DNA of 64,000 nt from Bacillus sp. 491mf. GTDB taxonomy: Bacteria > Bacillota > Bacilli > Bacillales > Bacillaceae_G. Below the pieces are notes generated by a model. The model was not told the origin of the DNA. It saw only the letters and a program-made list of their open reading frames with translations, and did no database searches. Every line of letters begins with the position of its first letter. The stretch's first letter is position 1. The translations under genes and the position numbers were made by a program. Where the stretch lies: positions 62,001-126,000 of the forward strand of contig NZ_FOLV01000011.1 of NCBI RefSeq assembly GCF_900112415.1. Direction: 5' to 3'. Of the stretch, positions 1 through 8,417 are shown one piece after another.

Positions 1-1
1 C

Positions 2-1768
2 GGAATTATTCAAGGCCTTGATGGTATTAAGAAGGCGTATGAAACAGGAAAAGGAAAAATCATCATTCGCGGAAAAGCTGAAGTGGAAACAATTCGCGGT
101 GGAAAGCAGCAAATTGTTATTACAGAAATTCCTTATGAAGTAAACAAAGCGAATCTTGTTAAGAAAATGGATGAACTTCGTTTAGATAAGAAATTAGATG
201 GAATTGCTGAAGTGCGTGACGAAACAGATCGTACAGGTCTGCGAATTGTTATTGAATTGAAAAAAGATGCAAATGCAGAAGGTATTTTAAATTATTTATA
301 TAAAAATACAGAACTACAAATACCATACAATTTCAATATGGTAGCGATTTATAATCGCCGTCCAACCTTGATGACACTTCCGAAAATTTTAGATTCTTAT
401 ATTGGGCATCAGAAGGAAGTCGTAACAAGGCGCTCACAGTACGAACTAAACAAGGCAGAGAAACGTCAACACGTTGTTGAAGGTTTAATGAAGGCCCTCT
501 CTATTTTAGATGAAGTCATTGCGACAATTCGTGCTTCAAAGGATAAGCGTGATGCAAAAGATAACTTAATTGCAAAATTCTCATTTACAGAAGTACAAGC
601 AGAAGCAATTGTGTCGCTTCAATTGTATCGTTTAACAAACACAGATATTACAGCTCTTGAAAAAGAGGCTGAAGAATTACAGCAGAAAATTTCAGAGTTA
701 CAAGCTATTCTTCAAAGTGAGAAGAAGCTTCTTCAGGTCATTAAAACAGATTTGAAGAGGGTTAAGAAAACGTTTAGTAACGATCGTCGTTCTGTGATTG
801 AAGAAGAAATTGAAGAAATTAAGATTGATGTGGAAGTCATGATTCCACAAGAAGATGTGATTGTGACAGTAACGAAGGAAGGTTATGTAAAGCGTACAAG
901 TTGGCGATCTCATAATGCTTCCAATGGAAAAGACTTCGGTATGAAAGAAGGCGACTTATTATTAGATCGCTTTGATACGAATACGACGGAAACCATTCTT
1001 TTATTTACAAACAAAGGGAATTATATTTATCTTCCAGTATACGAAATGCCAGATATTCGATGGAAAGATTTAGGACAGCACGTTGCGAATATCGTTTCGT
1101 TAGACCGTGATGAAACGCTCGTCTTTGCAACTGTTGTTCCGAATTTTGAGGAAGAAAAGCGATTTATTATGTTTGTCACTAGAAATGGCATGATTAAGAA
1201 AACAGAATTGAATCAATATAAAGTGCAGCGTTATTCACGTGCATTTGTCGCGGTTAATTTAAAGAAAAATGATGAAGTCGTCGATATTTTTGTTACAGAT
1301 GGAACGAAAGATATTCTACTTACAACACATGGTGCCTATGCACTTATTTTCAATGAAGAAGAAGTAAGCCCAGTTGGTGTGAGGGCAGCTGGTGTGAAAG
1401 GAATGAATGTGAAGGAAGATGACTACGTTGTATGCGGTCTTCCCGTTAATTCTGAAAAAGACGCGCTCGTTCTCATTACACAGCGGGGGGCAGTAAAACG
1501 ATTAAAAGCAGCAGAAATTGAAAAATCAACAAGAGCAAAGCGTGGTCTTGTTATCTTTAAAGAATTGAAAAAGAATCCATATCGAATTGTCGGTGTGGAA
1601 ATTGTTCGAAATGATGAAGTAGTTTGTATGCGGACAGAAAAACAAGTAATAGAACAAATAGATCCGCAAACACTTCGGAATAAAGATCGTTATAGTAACG
1701 GAAGTTTGTTAATAGATGTAAGCGATGTTGGTTATGTTGTGGAAACGTGGCCGCAGAAAAAAGAATAG
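2..1768 (+). CDS. parC: DNA topoisomerase IV subunit A, 3' part (5' end outside window)
   Basis: The reading frame is already open at base 2 and encodes 588 residues, so roughly the first 220 residues of a normal ~806-residue ParC, including the catalytic tyrosine, lie upstream. What remains is the end of the breakage-reunion domain, the long coiled-coil (around LEKEAEELQQKISELQ) and a C-terminal beta-pinwheel whose blades repeat patterns such as LLFTNKGNYIYLP, FVTRNGMIKK and LITQRGAVKR. ParC with ParE decatenates daughter chromosomes. I prefer ParC over GyrA because of the segment IRASKDKRDAKDNL and the short pinwheel tail without an acidic extension. An intrinsic terminator follows at once. 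Confidence 0.93.
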   Translation, partial: GIIQGLDGIKKAYETGKGKIIIRGKAEVETIRGGKQQIVITEIPYEVNKANLVKKMDELRLDKKLDGIAEVRDETDRTGLRIVIELKKDANAEGILNYLYKNTELQIPYNFNMVAIYNRRPTLMTLPKILDSYIGHQKEVVTRRSQYELNKAEKRQHVVEGLMKALSILDEVIATIRASKDKRDAKDNLIAKFSFTEVQAEAIVSLQLYRLTNTDITALEKEAEELQQKISELQAILQSEKKLLQVIKTDLKRVKKTFSNDRRSVIEEEIEEIKIDVEVMIPQEDVIVTVTKEGYVKRTSWRSHNASNGKDFGMKEGDLLLDRFDTNTTETILLFTNKGNYIYLPVYEMPDIRWKDLGQHVANIVSLDRDETLVFATVVPNFEEEKRFIMFVTRNGMIKKTELNQYKVQRYSRAFVAVNLKKNDEVVDIFVTDGTKDILLTTHGAYALIFNEEEVSPVGVRAAGVKGMNVKEDDYVVCGLPVNSEKDALVLITQRGAVKRLKAAEIEKSTRAKRGLVIFKELKKNPYRIVGVEIVRNDEVVCMRTEKQVIEQIDPQTLRNKDRYSNGSLLIDVSDVGYVVETWPQKKE

Positions 1769-1772
1769 TAAG

Positions 1773-1808
1773 AAAAACCCCGATTCTCTATAGGAGTCGG
1801 GTTTTTTT
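1773..1808 (+). terminator. Intrinsic terminator after parC
   Basis: A/T-flanked hairpin with arms AAAAACCCCGA and TCGGGTTTTTT around a TATA loop, starting five bases after the parC stop codon and ending in seven T. Confidence 0.9.
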
Positions 1809-1878
1809 GTCTGAATTTGTCTGAGGAATGGTGTTGTACAAATTAGACACTTCTATTATTATTTAACTAAATATTTTA

Positions 1879-1893
1879 AATCTTCAGAAAAAA
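1879..1893 (+). promoter_or_regulatory. Possible CodY box before livJ
   Basis: AATCTTCAGAAAAAA matches 12 of 15 positions of the CodY consensus AATTTTCWGAAAATT and lies just before the livJ ribosome site. CodY represses branched-chain amino acid uptake in Bacillus when these amino acids are plentiful, so the placement makes sense; the match itself is only moderate. Confidence 0.4.
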
Positions 1894-1905
1894 TGACGGG
1901 GGTAT

Positions 1906-3117
1906 ATGATGATAAAAAAGAAGAACTTTGCTTTGGTTCTTTCGGCGGTATGTATGTTTGGTTTATTGACAGGATGCGGCAATAAAACAAATGGTAATAC
2001 TGATACAACAAGTACGGGATCTGGGAATGGAAAGGTCATAAAAATTGCGACGCAATCACCGCTCTCTGGTGGGTCTGCAACGCAGGGAGAAGCAATTAAA
2101 CTTGGTGCACAATTGAAAATAGAAGAACAAAAAGAAGAGTTTAAAAAGTTAGGTTATGAACTACAGCTTGTGCCATATGATGATCAAGCTGATCCGAAAA
2201 AAGGTGTTGCGAACGCACAAATTATTGGTGCTGATAAAGAAATACTCGGTGTCGTTGGACATATGAATTCAGGCGTTGCAATTCCATCGTCTGAAGTGTA
2301 TGAGAAAAACAATGTTGTTATGGTATCGCCTACAAATACTGCTGTTGAAGTAACGGATCGTAATTTGAAAGCAGTAAATCGTATATGTACAAGAGATGAT
2401 TTTCAAGGTCCTGCTGGGGCGGCGTTTGCGCTACAAACACTGAAGGCGAAGAGCGTTTTTATTATTGATGATAAAACAGCTTATGGAACAGGTTTAGCAA
2501 AAGCGTTTAAAACAGAAGTTGAAAAATTAGGTGGAACGATTGCAGGTTATGAATCCATTACGGTCGGAGAAAAAGATTTTAACGGTGTATTAAATAAAGT
2601 ACTCGCAAAAAAACCAGATTTAATTTTCTTTGGTGGTCTATATGCAGAAGGTGGACTGTTAGTGAAGCAAGCGCGTGAAAAAGGTCTTACGATTCCGTTT
2701 ATGGGCGGTGATGGTATGGATTCAGCAACGATGGTAGAAATTGCGGGTACCTCTATTGAAAACACATATTACACGTCTATCGCTGCTGATCCGAAAACAA
2801 CGGAAAAAGGAAAGAAATTTGCAGATAATTATAAGAGTAAATTTAATAAAGAGGTAGAAGGATATTCAGCTTATGGGTATGATGCTGCGGGTGTACTATT
2901 GCAAGGGATGAAAGATGCGATTAAAACAAATAACAATAAAATGCCAACAAGGGAACAAGTACGCGATGTTGTTCGAAAAACAAATAATTTTGAAGGAGCG
3001 GTAACAAAAGTAGGGTTTGATAGCAAAGGTGATAATAAGTTTGCAAAAGTATATATTTATAAATTTGCAGAGCAAAAATATCCAGGAAGACAAGAAGGAG
3101 AAGTAGAGAAGAAGTAA
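1906..3117 (+). CDS. Branched-chain amino acid ABC transporter, substrate-binding lipoprotein (LivJ type)
   Basis: Extracellular binding lipoprotein expected to deliver leucine, isoleucine or valine to the permease encoded next. The N-terminus is a lipoprotein signal with lipobox LLTGC (Cys about residue 25), followed by a Ser/Thr/Gly-rich linker and a type-I periplasmic binding fold (IKIATQSPLSGG, GAQLKIEEQ, GVVGHMNSGVAIPSSEVYE). At 403 residues it has normal length. GGGGG at about 1896-1900 is the ribosome site; the ATG at 1909 is an equally possible start. It is followed by a terminator and then livHMGF, an arrangement that gives more binding protein than membrane components. The protein at 8418 is a close paralogue. 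Confidence 0.92.
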   Translation: MMIKKKNFALVLSAVCMFGLLTGCGNKTNGNTDTTSTGSGNGKVIKIATQSPLSGGSATQGEAIKLGAQLKIEEQKEEFKKLGYELQLVPYDDQADPKKGVANAQIIGADKEILGVVGHMNSGVAIPSSEVYEKNNVVMVSPTNTAVEVTDRNLKAVNRICTRDDFQGPAGAAFALQTLKAKSVFIIDDKTAYGTGLAKAFKTEVEKLGGTIAGYESITVGEKDFNGVLNKVLAKKPDLIFFGGLYAEGGLLVKQAREKGLTIPFMGGDGMDSATMVEIAGTSIENTYYTSIAADPKTTEKGKKFADNYKSKFNKEVEGYSAYGYDAAGVLLQGMKDAIKTNNNKMPTREQVRDVVRKTNNFEGAVTKVGFDSKGDNKFAKVYIYKFAEQKYPGRQEGEVEKK

Positions 3118-3126
3118 AGTGATATG

Positions 3127-3156
3127 GGTACGGTACTTATGTTCCGTACCTTTTTT
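3127..3156 (+). terminator. Intrinsic terminator between livJ and livH
   Basis: GGTACGG and CCGTACC form a 7-bp stem followed by six T. Since no promoter is obvious in the short gap before livH, partial read-through is the likely way the downstream genes are expressed, at a lower level than the binding protein. Confidence 0.85.
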
Positions 3157-3183
3157 AGAGAAAAATAAAAGGGAGGAATTTTA

Positions 3184-4170
3184 ATGTTTGGAGAAATAAT
3201 GCATACACTTCCTCAAGTGCTAATTGACGGATTAACACTTGGTGCAGTGTACGCAGTTATTGCGTTAGGATATACGATGGTATATGGGATATTAGAACTT
3301 ATCAATTTTGCTCATGGAGAAATTTTTATGACGGGTGCTTTTATTGGCACAACAATTTTCCTTATCTTTATGGGGTTTGGCCTAATGACGGTTATGCCAG
3401 CTTTGCTAGCGTTGTTACTTGTTTTAGTTGCAACATCTCTTATCACGGGTTTTCTTGGGATGGGGATAGAAAGGGTTGCGTATCGACCGCTTCGAAAAGC
3501 ACCGAAACTTATTACGTTAATCACAGCAATTGGTGTATCTTTTCTACTGCAAGATATCGTTCGCTTTATCGCTGAATTAAAAAAAGGAAATTACATTATA
3601 ACAGGTCCCACTTTATTTAATGATCAAATTACACTACAGGCTTCAGCAATTCTGTCTATTTTTAATAACGCCAAGCTTAAAAGCTCTTCACTTATTCTCC
3701 TCGTACTTGCGGTTATAATGATGCTCTCTTTAGACTTTTTCGTCAATAAAACAAAGTGGGGAATGGCGATGCGTGCTGTTGCGCAAGATCGTGAAACTGC
3801 TTCATTAATGTCGGTAAATGTGAATAAAGTAATTTCTCTTACGTTTTTTATCGGTTCCGCACTCGGCGGAGCAACAGGTGTCCTGTTTGCTGTCCAATAT
3901 GGAACAATAGATCCGTACATTGGCTTTATTTTAGGCCTAAAAGCTTTTACGGCAGCTGTATTAGGGGGCATTGGTAATATTCGAGGTGCAATGGTAGGCG
4001 GTATATTGCTTGGACTGCTAGAAATGTTTGCGGCTGCAAATTTATCCATTATATCTTCTGGAATATTGGGAGCTGAATATAAAGATGTATTTGCGTTTGG
4101 AATTCTTATTCTCGTATTGATTTTTAAACCAGAAGGAATTTTCGGCAAAGCAGTTGCCGAGAAAGTGTAG
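3184..4170 (+). CDS. livH: Branched-chain amino acid ABC transporter permease LivH
   Basis: Integral membrane permease of a hydrophobic amino acid transporter, 328 residues with about eight membrane segments. Family features include LIDGLTLGAVYAVIALGYTMVYGILELINFAHGE near the start, the loop GMAMRAVAQDRETASLMSVNV that contacts the ATPases, and the closing segment KAFTAAVLGGIGNIRGAMVGG. A GGGAGG site sits at about 3172-3177. It is the first gene of livHMGF and its stop is followed directly by the ribosome site of livM. It should pair with the product of livM as a heterodimer. Confidence 0.93.
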   Translation: MFGEIMHTLPQVLIDGLTLGAVYAVIALGYTMVYGILELINFAHGEIFMTGAFIGTTIFLIFMGFGLMTVMPALLALLLVLVATSLITGFLGMGIERVAYRPLRKAPKLITLITAIGVSFLLQDIVRFIAELKKGNYIITGPTLFNDQITLQASAILSIFNNAKLKSSSLILLVLAVIMMLSLDFFVNKTKWGMAMRAVAQDRETASLMSVNVNKVISLTFFIGSALGGATGVLFAVQYGTIDPYIGFILGLKAFTAAVLGGIGNIRGAMVGGILLGLLEMFAAANLSIISSGILGAEYKDVFAFGILILVLIFKPEGIFGKAVAEKV

Positions 4171-4179
4171 GTGATGATC

Positions 4180-5463
4180 ATGAAAAACTGGTTCGAAACG
4201 ATAAGGGAAAATACGAAGATGCAACTTATACTATTAGTCCTTTATATAGGGATTACTGCTGCAAGTTTATATTTTGCCCAAAAGTCAGTAACAGCATTTC
4301 TACTACTACTATTGTCTCTTTTATTATTGTATTTTACAAATTTTCATAGTAAATGGAAATGGTTAATAGGGCTATTTGTATTAGTAATATTGCTTCCATT
4401 TACAGCAAGTGGCGGTCCTGCTTATCAATCTTATATGGAAGTGGCAACATTAGTTGGAATTTATATTGCAATGGCGCTCGGGTTAAATATTGTTGTTGGC
4501 TTTGCGGGATTACTAGATTTAGGATTTGTTGCTTTTTTTGCAATAGGAGCCTACACATACGGTATTTTTGCGACAGCTCAAGCAAATAACTTTATGCCAT
4601 TTGGTCAATATCCACTGTCAGGAGAAAGTTTTTGGATTTTCATTTTGCTAGGCGGTTTTATTGCAGCAGTATTTGGAGTCTTACTTGGTATCCCGGTTTT
4701 ACGTGTGAAAGGTGATTACTTAGCGATTGTGACACTTGGGTTTGGGGAGATTATCCGGATTATCTTTAATAATTTAGATAAACCGGTTAATATTACAAAC
4801 GGTGCAATGGGCTTATCTTCCGTAAAACCACCTTCCTTATTTGGGTTTACATTTTTACAATCAAGTCAAGTGTACTACATTGTACTCGGTATTTTATTAC
4901 TCGTAATTTTTATTGTAAAACGGCTAGAGTTCTCGAGAGTAGGCCGTTCTTGGAAGGCGGTTCGTGAAAATGAAATTGCCGCTCAAGCGATGGGAATTCC
5001 ACTTGTGAAAACAAAGTTGTTAGCATTCGCAATCGGTGCATCATTTTCAGGAATGATGGGTGTTGTTTTTGCTGCGAAACAAACTTTTGTCGATCCAACA
5101 AGTTTTACATTACTAGAGTCGATTACCATTCTTGTTATGGTATTGCTTGGTGGTATGGGGAGTGTACCTGGTGTTATTTTAGGAGCAGCTGTTATGACAA
5201 TTTTAAATTTACAAGTACTTACTGAATTAACAAACTGGCTAAACCAATTAAACTTAAGTGGAGCGGTTACAATTCCGGATGCACTATCTCCAGCTAAAAT
5301 GCAACGTTTCATCTTTGGTGGAATCTTAATTTTATTTGCTTTGTATCGACCGCAAGGACTTATACCTGCGAAAAATCGGAAATTTAACGAAGAGCAATTG
5401 AAAATAGATAGGATAAAACAAGTCGAATCGAAAACACAAAAAGATAATGTATTTGGAGCCTAG
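4180..5463 (+). CDS. livM: Branched-chain amino acid ABC transporter permease LivM
   Basis: Second membrane subunit, 427 residues from the ATG at 4180; AGGTGAT at 4169-4175 fits this start better than the in-frame GTG at 4171. The N-terminal ~100 residues hold extra hydrophobic segments, followed by the LivM core (GLNIVVGFAGLLDLGFVAFFAIGAYTYG, GDYLAIVTLGFGEI) and the ATPase-contact loop RSWKAVRENEIAAQAMGI. The C-terminal ~35 residues are charged and cytoplasmic. Coupled to livH upstream and livG downstream. Confidence 0.92.
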   Translation: MKNWFETIRENTKMQLILLVLYIGITAASLYFAQKSVTAFLLLLLSLLLLYFTNFHSKWKWLIGLFVLVILLPFTASGGPAYQSYMEVATLVGIYIAMALGLNIVVGFAGLLDLGFVAFFAIGAYTYGIFATAQANNFMPFGQYPLSGESFWIFILLGGFIAAVFGVLLGIPVLRVKGDYLAIVTLGFGEIIRIIFNNLDKPVNITNGAMGLSSVKPPSLFGFTFLQSSQVYYIVLGILLLVIFIVKRLEFSRVGRSWKAVRENEIAAQAMGIPLVKTKLLAFAIGASFSGMMGVVFAAKQTFVDPTSFTLLESITILVMVLLGGMGSVPGVILGAAVMTILNLQVLTELTNWLNQLNLSGAVTIPDALSPAKMQRFIFGGILILFALYRPQGLIPAKNRKFNEEQLKIDRIKQVESKTQKDNVFGA

Positions 5464-5473
5464 GGGTGAGAAT

Positions 5474-6250
5474 ATGACGATTTTAACAGTGCGAAATATT
5501 ACAAAACGTTTTGGTGGGCTCGTTGCAGTAAAAAGTGTTGATATGAAAGTGAAAAAAGGATCCATTACAGCTGTAATTGGACCGAATGGAGCAGGGAAAA
5601 CGACGTTCTTTAATATGGTAACAGGCGTGTATAAACCAGATGAAGGTGACATTCTACTTGGAGAAGAGAAGATAGCTGGTTTGAAACCGCATGATATTTC
5701 AAAACATGGTATTGCTCGTACGTTTCAAAATATTCGTCTTTTTAACAATATGACGGTGCTTGAAAATGTAATGGTTGGACTACACAATCATTTGAAAAGT
5801 AATCTTTTTGGGATTCTGTTACATTTGCCAGGAGTAAAGAGAGAAGAAGAACGAGCGCAGCAAAAAGCATATGAGCTTCTAGATTATGTTGGATTAGCTC
5901 ACTTGTTAAATGAGGAAGCGCAAAATTTACCGTACGGGGCACAGCGGCGCCTTGAAATTGCAAGGGCGCTTGCAGCGAAACCGCAAGTATTGCTACTCGA
6001 TGAGCCAGCAGCCGGAATGAATCCAAAAGAAACAAAGGAATTAACAGCTCTTATTTATCGTATGCGTGAAGAGCTAGATATAACAATTGTATTGATTGAA
6101 CATGATATGAAACTTGTCATGGAGATTTCTGAGCATATCATTGTATTAGATCACGGGGAAAAAATTGCAGAAGGAAGACCAGAAGATATTCGAAGCAATC
6201 CAAAAGTTATCGAAGCGTATTTAGGAAAAAGCGCAGTGTTAGAGAAGTAA
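5474..6250 (+). CDS. livG: Branched-chain amino acid ABC transporter ATPase LivG
   Basis: Cytoplasmic ATP-hydrolysing subunit. Walker A is GPNGAGKTT, the signature is the LivG-typical degenerate form around LPYGAQRRLEIARAL, and Walker B is LLLDEPAAGMN; the switch histidine is in LIEHDMK. I chose the ATG at 5474, preceded by AGGGGTGAG, over an upstream in-frame ATG at 5447 that lies inside livM and has no ribosome site. This gives 258 residues, normal for LivG. The stop codon overlaps the start of the next open frame. Confidence 0.93.
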   Translation: MTILTVRNITKRFGGLVAVKSVDMKVKKGSITAVIGPNGAGKTTFFNMVTGVYKPDEGDILLGEEKIAGLKPHDISKHGIARTFQNIRLFNNMTVLENVMVGLHNHLKSNLFGILLHLPGVKREEERAQQKAYELLDYVGLAHLLNEEAQNLPYGAQRRLEIARALAAKPQVLLLDEPAAGMNPKETKELTALIYRMREELDITIVLIEHDMKLVMEISEHIIVLDHGEKIAEGRPEDIRSNPKVIEAYLGKSAVLEK

Positions 6251-6276
6251 TGCGGAATAAAAGGGAGGGGAGTAAT

Positions 6277-6978
6277 TTGCTAGAGCTTACAAATATAAAT
6301 GCGTATTATGGTGGCATTCACGCGTTAAAAGGCATTAATATTTCTGTAGGAAAAGGTGAAATTGTTACGCTTATTGGATGTAACGGGGCAGGGAAATCAA
6401 CGACATTAAAGACGATTAGTGGCCTTGTTATACCGAAGTCAGGAGAAATTTCGTTTGAGGGGAAACAAATTACGAAACAATCTCCGCACGTAACAGCTTT
6501 ATCCGGAATTGCTCATGTACCAGAGGGAAGACGTATTTTTTCACGCCTCACCGTCAAAGAAAATTTGGAGATGGGAGCATTTTCAGTAAAGGATAAAAGA
6601 ATAGTGAATGAACGGATGGAGCGTACTTTTCACTATTTTCCAAAGCTGAAAGAGCGGCTAGAGCAAAAGGGCGGCACGATGAGTGGTGGTGAACAGCAAA
6701 TGCTTGCAATTGGACGTGCGCTAATGAGTGGGCCTCATTTACTTATGCTAGATGAACCTTCAATGGGACTGGCGCCAATTATTGTTGAGCAAATCTTTGA
6801 AATTATTTCAGAGCTCAATAAAGAAGGAATGACAATTCTACTTGTTGAACAAAATGCGTTTCAAGCGTTGCAAATTGCGCATCGGGGATATGTGATTCAG
6901 ACCGGAGAAATTAAAATGGTAGGAGAAGGAAAATCATTGATGCATAATGAATTTGTGAAAGAAGCGTATTTAGCATAG
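6277..6978 (+). CDS. livF: Branched-chain amino acid ABC transporter ATPase LivF
   Basis: Second ATPase of the transporter, 233 residues. Walker A is GCNGAGKST, the signature MSGGEQQMLAIGRAL is canonical, and Walker B is LMLDEPSMGLAP; LLVEQN holds the family's switch region. The most likely start is TTG at 6277, seven bases after GGGAGGGG at 6263-6270, giving MLELTNINAYYGG as in other LivF proteins; an upstream ATG at 6250 overlaps livG and would add nine atypical residues. Last gene of the operon. Confidence 0.93.
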   Translation: MLELTNINAYYGGIHALKGINISVGKGEIVTLIGCNGAGKSTTLKTISGLVIPKSGEISFEGKQITKQSPHVTALSGIAHVPEGRRIFSRLTVKENLEMGAFSVKDKRIVNERMERTFHYFPKLKERLEQKGGTMSGGEQQMLAIGRALMSGPHLLMLDEPSMGLAPIIVEQIFEIISELNKEGMTILLVEQNAFQALQIAHRGYVIQTGEIKMVGEGKSLMHNEFVKEAYLA

Positions 6979-6984
6979 GATGAG

Positions 6985-7011
6985 GGCTGTCCTAAGTAGG
7001 GCAGCTTTTTT
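6985..7011 (+). terminator. Intrinsic terminator after livF
   Basis: GCTGTCC and GGGCAGC form a stem with one G-U pair around a six-base loop, followed by six T. Confidence 0.85.
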
Positions 7012-7042
7012 GTATGTTAATCTATATAAATTCATTATAATG

Positions 7043-7090
7043 TTTCGACATCTTTGTCTAGCTCTTCTTCCAAGGCATGGCAGATGCTCT
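7043..7090 (-). repeat. Short dispersed repeat, copy A
   Basis: The segment runs from TTCGACATCTTTGTCTAGCT to CATGGCAGATGCTCT. The reverse complement of 47988-48037 shares both ends almost exactly, and a more diverged copy starts at 57073. It lies in the otherwise empty gap before the oxidoreductase gene. Likely one of the small intergenic repeats common in Bacillus; I cannot name its class. Confidence 0.6.
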
Positions 7091-7240
7091 GGCCCGTCTA
7101 AAAAGAAAGAGGTTTTTTATGTCGATTTTTAAATTTGTGCTTATATATTACCATTATAAAAAGCAAAACATTATGTAGAAAAAAGATAAGTTGATATAAT
7201 AAAATTTCATTATATTCCATACATAATTTGGAGGGGTTTT

Positions 7241-8269
7241 ATGAACAAAATAGGTGTTGGTATTGTAGGTTATGGTTTTTCTAGTACAACCTTCCATATT
7301 CCGCTGCTACAAACAATCGAAGACTACGAAATTCGTGCGATTGTTTCTTCACAAGAAGAGAAAGTAAAAGCATCATTACCACATGTTGAAGTTGTGACAA
7401 CAATTGACGAGCTTGTTATGCAAGAGAACATTGATCTTATTATCATTACATCTCCTAACACAACGCACTTTGAATATGCAAAAAAAGCAATTCTCTGCGG
7501 TAAACATGTTGTCGTTGAAAAGCCTTTTGTCGTATCTGTTGAAGAAGGAGAAGAATTGATAAAGCTGGCAAAGCGGCATGACGTTGTGTTAAGTGTCTAT
7601 CATAACCGCCGCTTGGATAACGATTTCAGAACGGTTCAAAAACTATTACAAGATGATACAATTGGTAAAGTTTATACATATGAAGCTCATTTTGATAGAT
7701 TTCGTCCGAATGTTCGCGATCGTTGGCGGGAACATGATTTGCCAGGATCAGGAATTTTGTTTGATTTAGGTTCACATCTCATTGATCAAGCATTACATCT
7801 ATTTGGAATGCCGAGAGCAGTTTATGCAGATGTTATCAATCAGCGTCCTGGATCGCAAATAGATGATTATTTTCATATTATTCTTCATTATGAAGAAATG
7901 CGTGTTATCCTTCATAGCAGTAGTCATGTTAAATATGCAGGTCCTCATTTTAGCATTCACGGCGAAAAAGGCTCGATTGTAAAATATGGAATGGATTCCC
8001 AAGAAGGGCAACTAAAGGTAGGAATGAAACCTGGTGACGTGGACTATGGAGTAGATGCTATACATATGTATACTGTTCTTTCTACAGAGGAACAAGAAAT
8101 TCGCATTCCAACAGAAATAGGGTGTTATGAGACCTATTATAAAGGTGTGCGAGATGCGATAATGAAACAAGAAATGCCACCTGTTACTGCTGAGGAAGCT
8201 CTAAATGTCATTCGTGTTATTACAGCTTGTTTACAAAGTAATCAGCAAGGAATTAAAGTGAAATGGTAG
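7241..8269 (+). CDS. Gfo/Idh/MocA-family NAD(P)-dependent oxidoreductase
   Basis: Predicted cytoplasmic dehydrogenase of 342 residues acting on a sugar or polyol. The N-terminal Rossmann fold has the nucleotide motif GIVGYGFSS, and the family motif VVVEKPF with its lysine near residue 90 follows. The C-terminal half is the substrate-binding beta-sheet domain (GSGILFDLGSHLIDQALHLFG). The start is similar to YvaA/IolW (scyllo-inositol dehydrogenase, NADP-dependent) of B. subtilis, but substrate cannot be fixed from sequence. TGGAGGGG precedes the ATG. It stands alone between two transport genes with its own terminator. Confidence 0.88.
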   Translation: MNKIGVGIVGYGFSSTTFHIPLLQTIEDYEIRAIVSSQEEKVKASLPHVEVVTTIDELVMQENIDLIIITSPNTTHFEYAKKAILCGKHVVVEKPFVVSVEEGEELIKLAKRHDVVLSVYHNRRLDNDFRTVQKLLQDDTIGKVYTYEAHFDRFRPNVRDRWREHDLPGSGILFDLGSHLIDQALHLFGMPRAVYADVINQRPGSQIDDYFHIILHYEEMRVILHSSSHVKYAGPHFSIHGEKGSIVKYGMDSQEGQLKVGMKPGDVDYGVDAIHMYTVLSTEEQEIRIPTEIGCYETYYKGVRDAIMKQEMPPVTAEEALNVIRVITACLQSNQQGIKVKW

Positions 8270-8295
8270 AGTCAGTGTATGTACTGACTCTTTTT
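8269..8295 (+). terminator. Intrinsic terminator after the oxidoreductase gene
   Basis: GAGTCAGT and ACTGACTC form a perfect 8-bp stem followed by five T; the first base is the last base of the stop codon. Confidence 0.9.
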
Positions 8296-8417
8296 GTGTG
8301 TTAGCAAATCATGTCGGAATTATACGAGAAAACACTAACGATTTTTATTGTACACCCTTTATGTATAGATTAGTATTTTAAATATTAAAAATATTATGAA
8401 ATATTAGGGGGAGTACT

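Noticed and set aside
3624-4181. 185-codon minus-strand frame over livH
   Set aside because: Shadow of the permease gene; no ribosome site and composition of an antisense translation.
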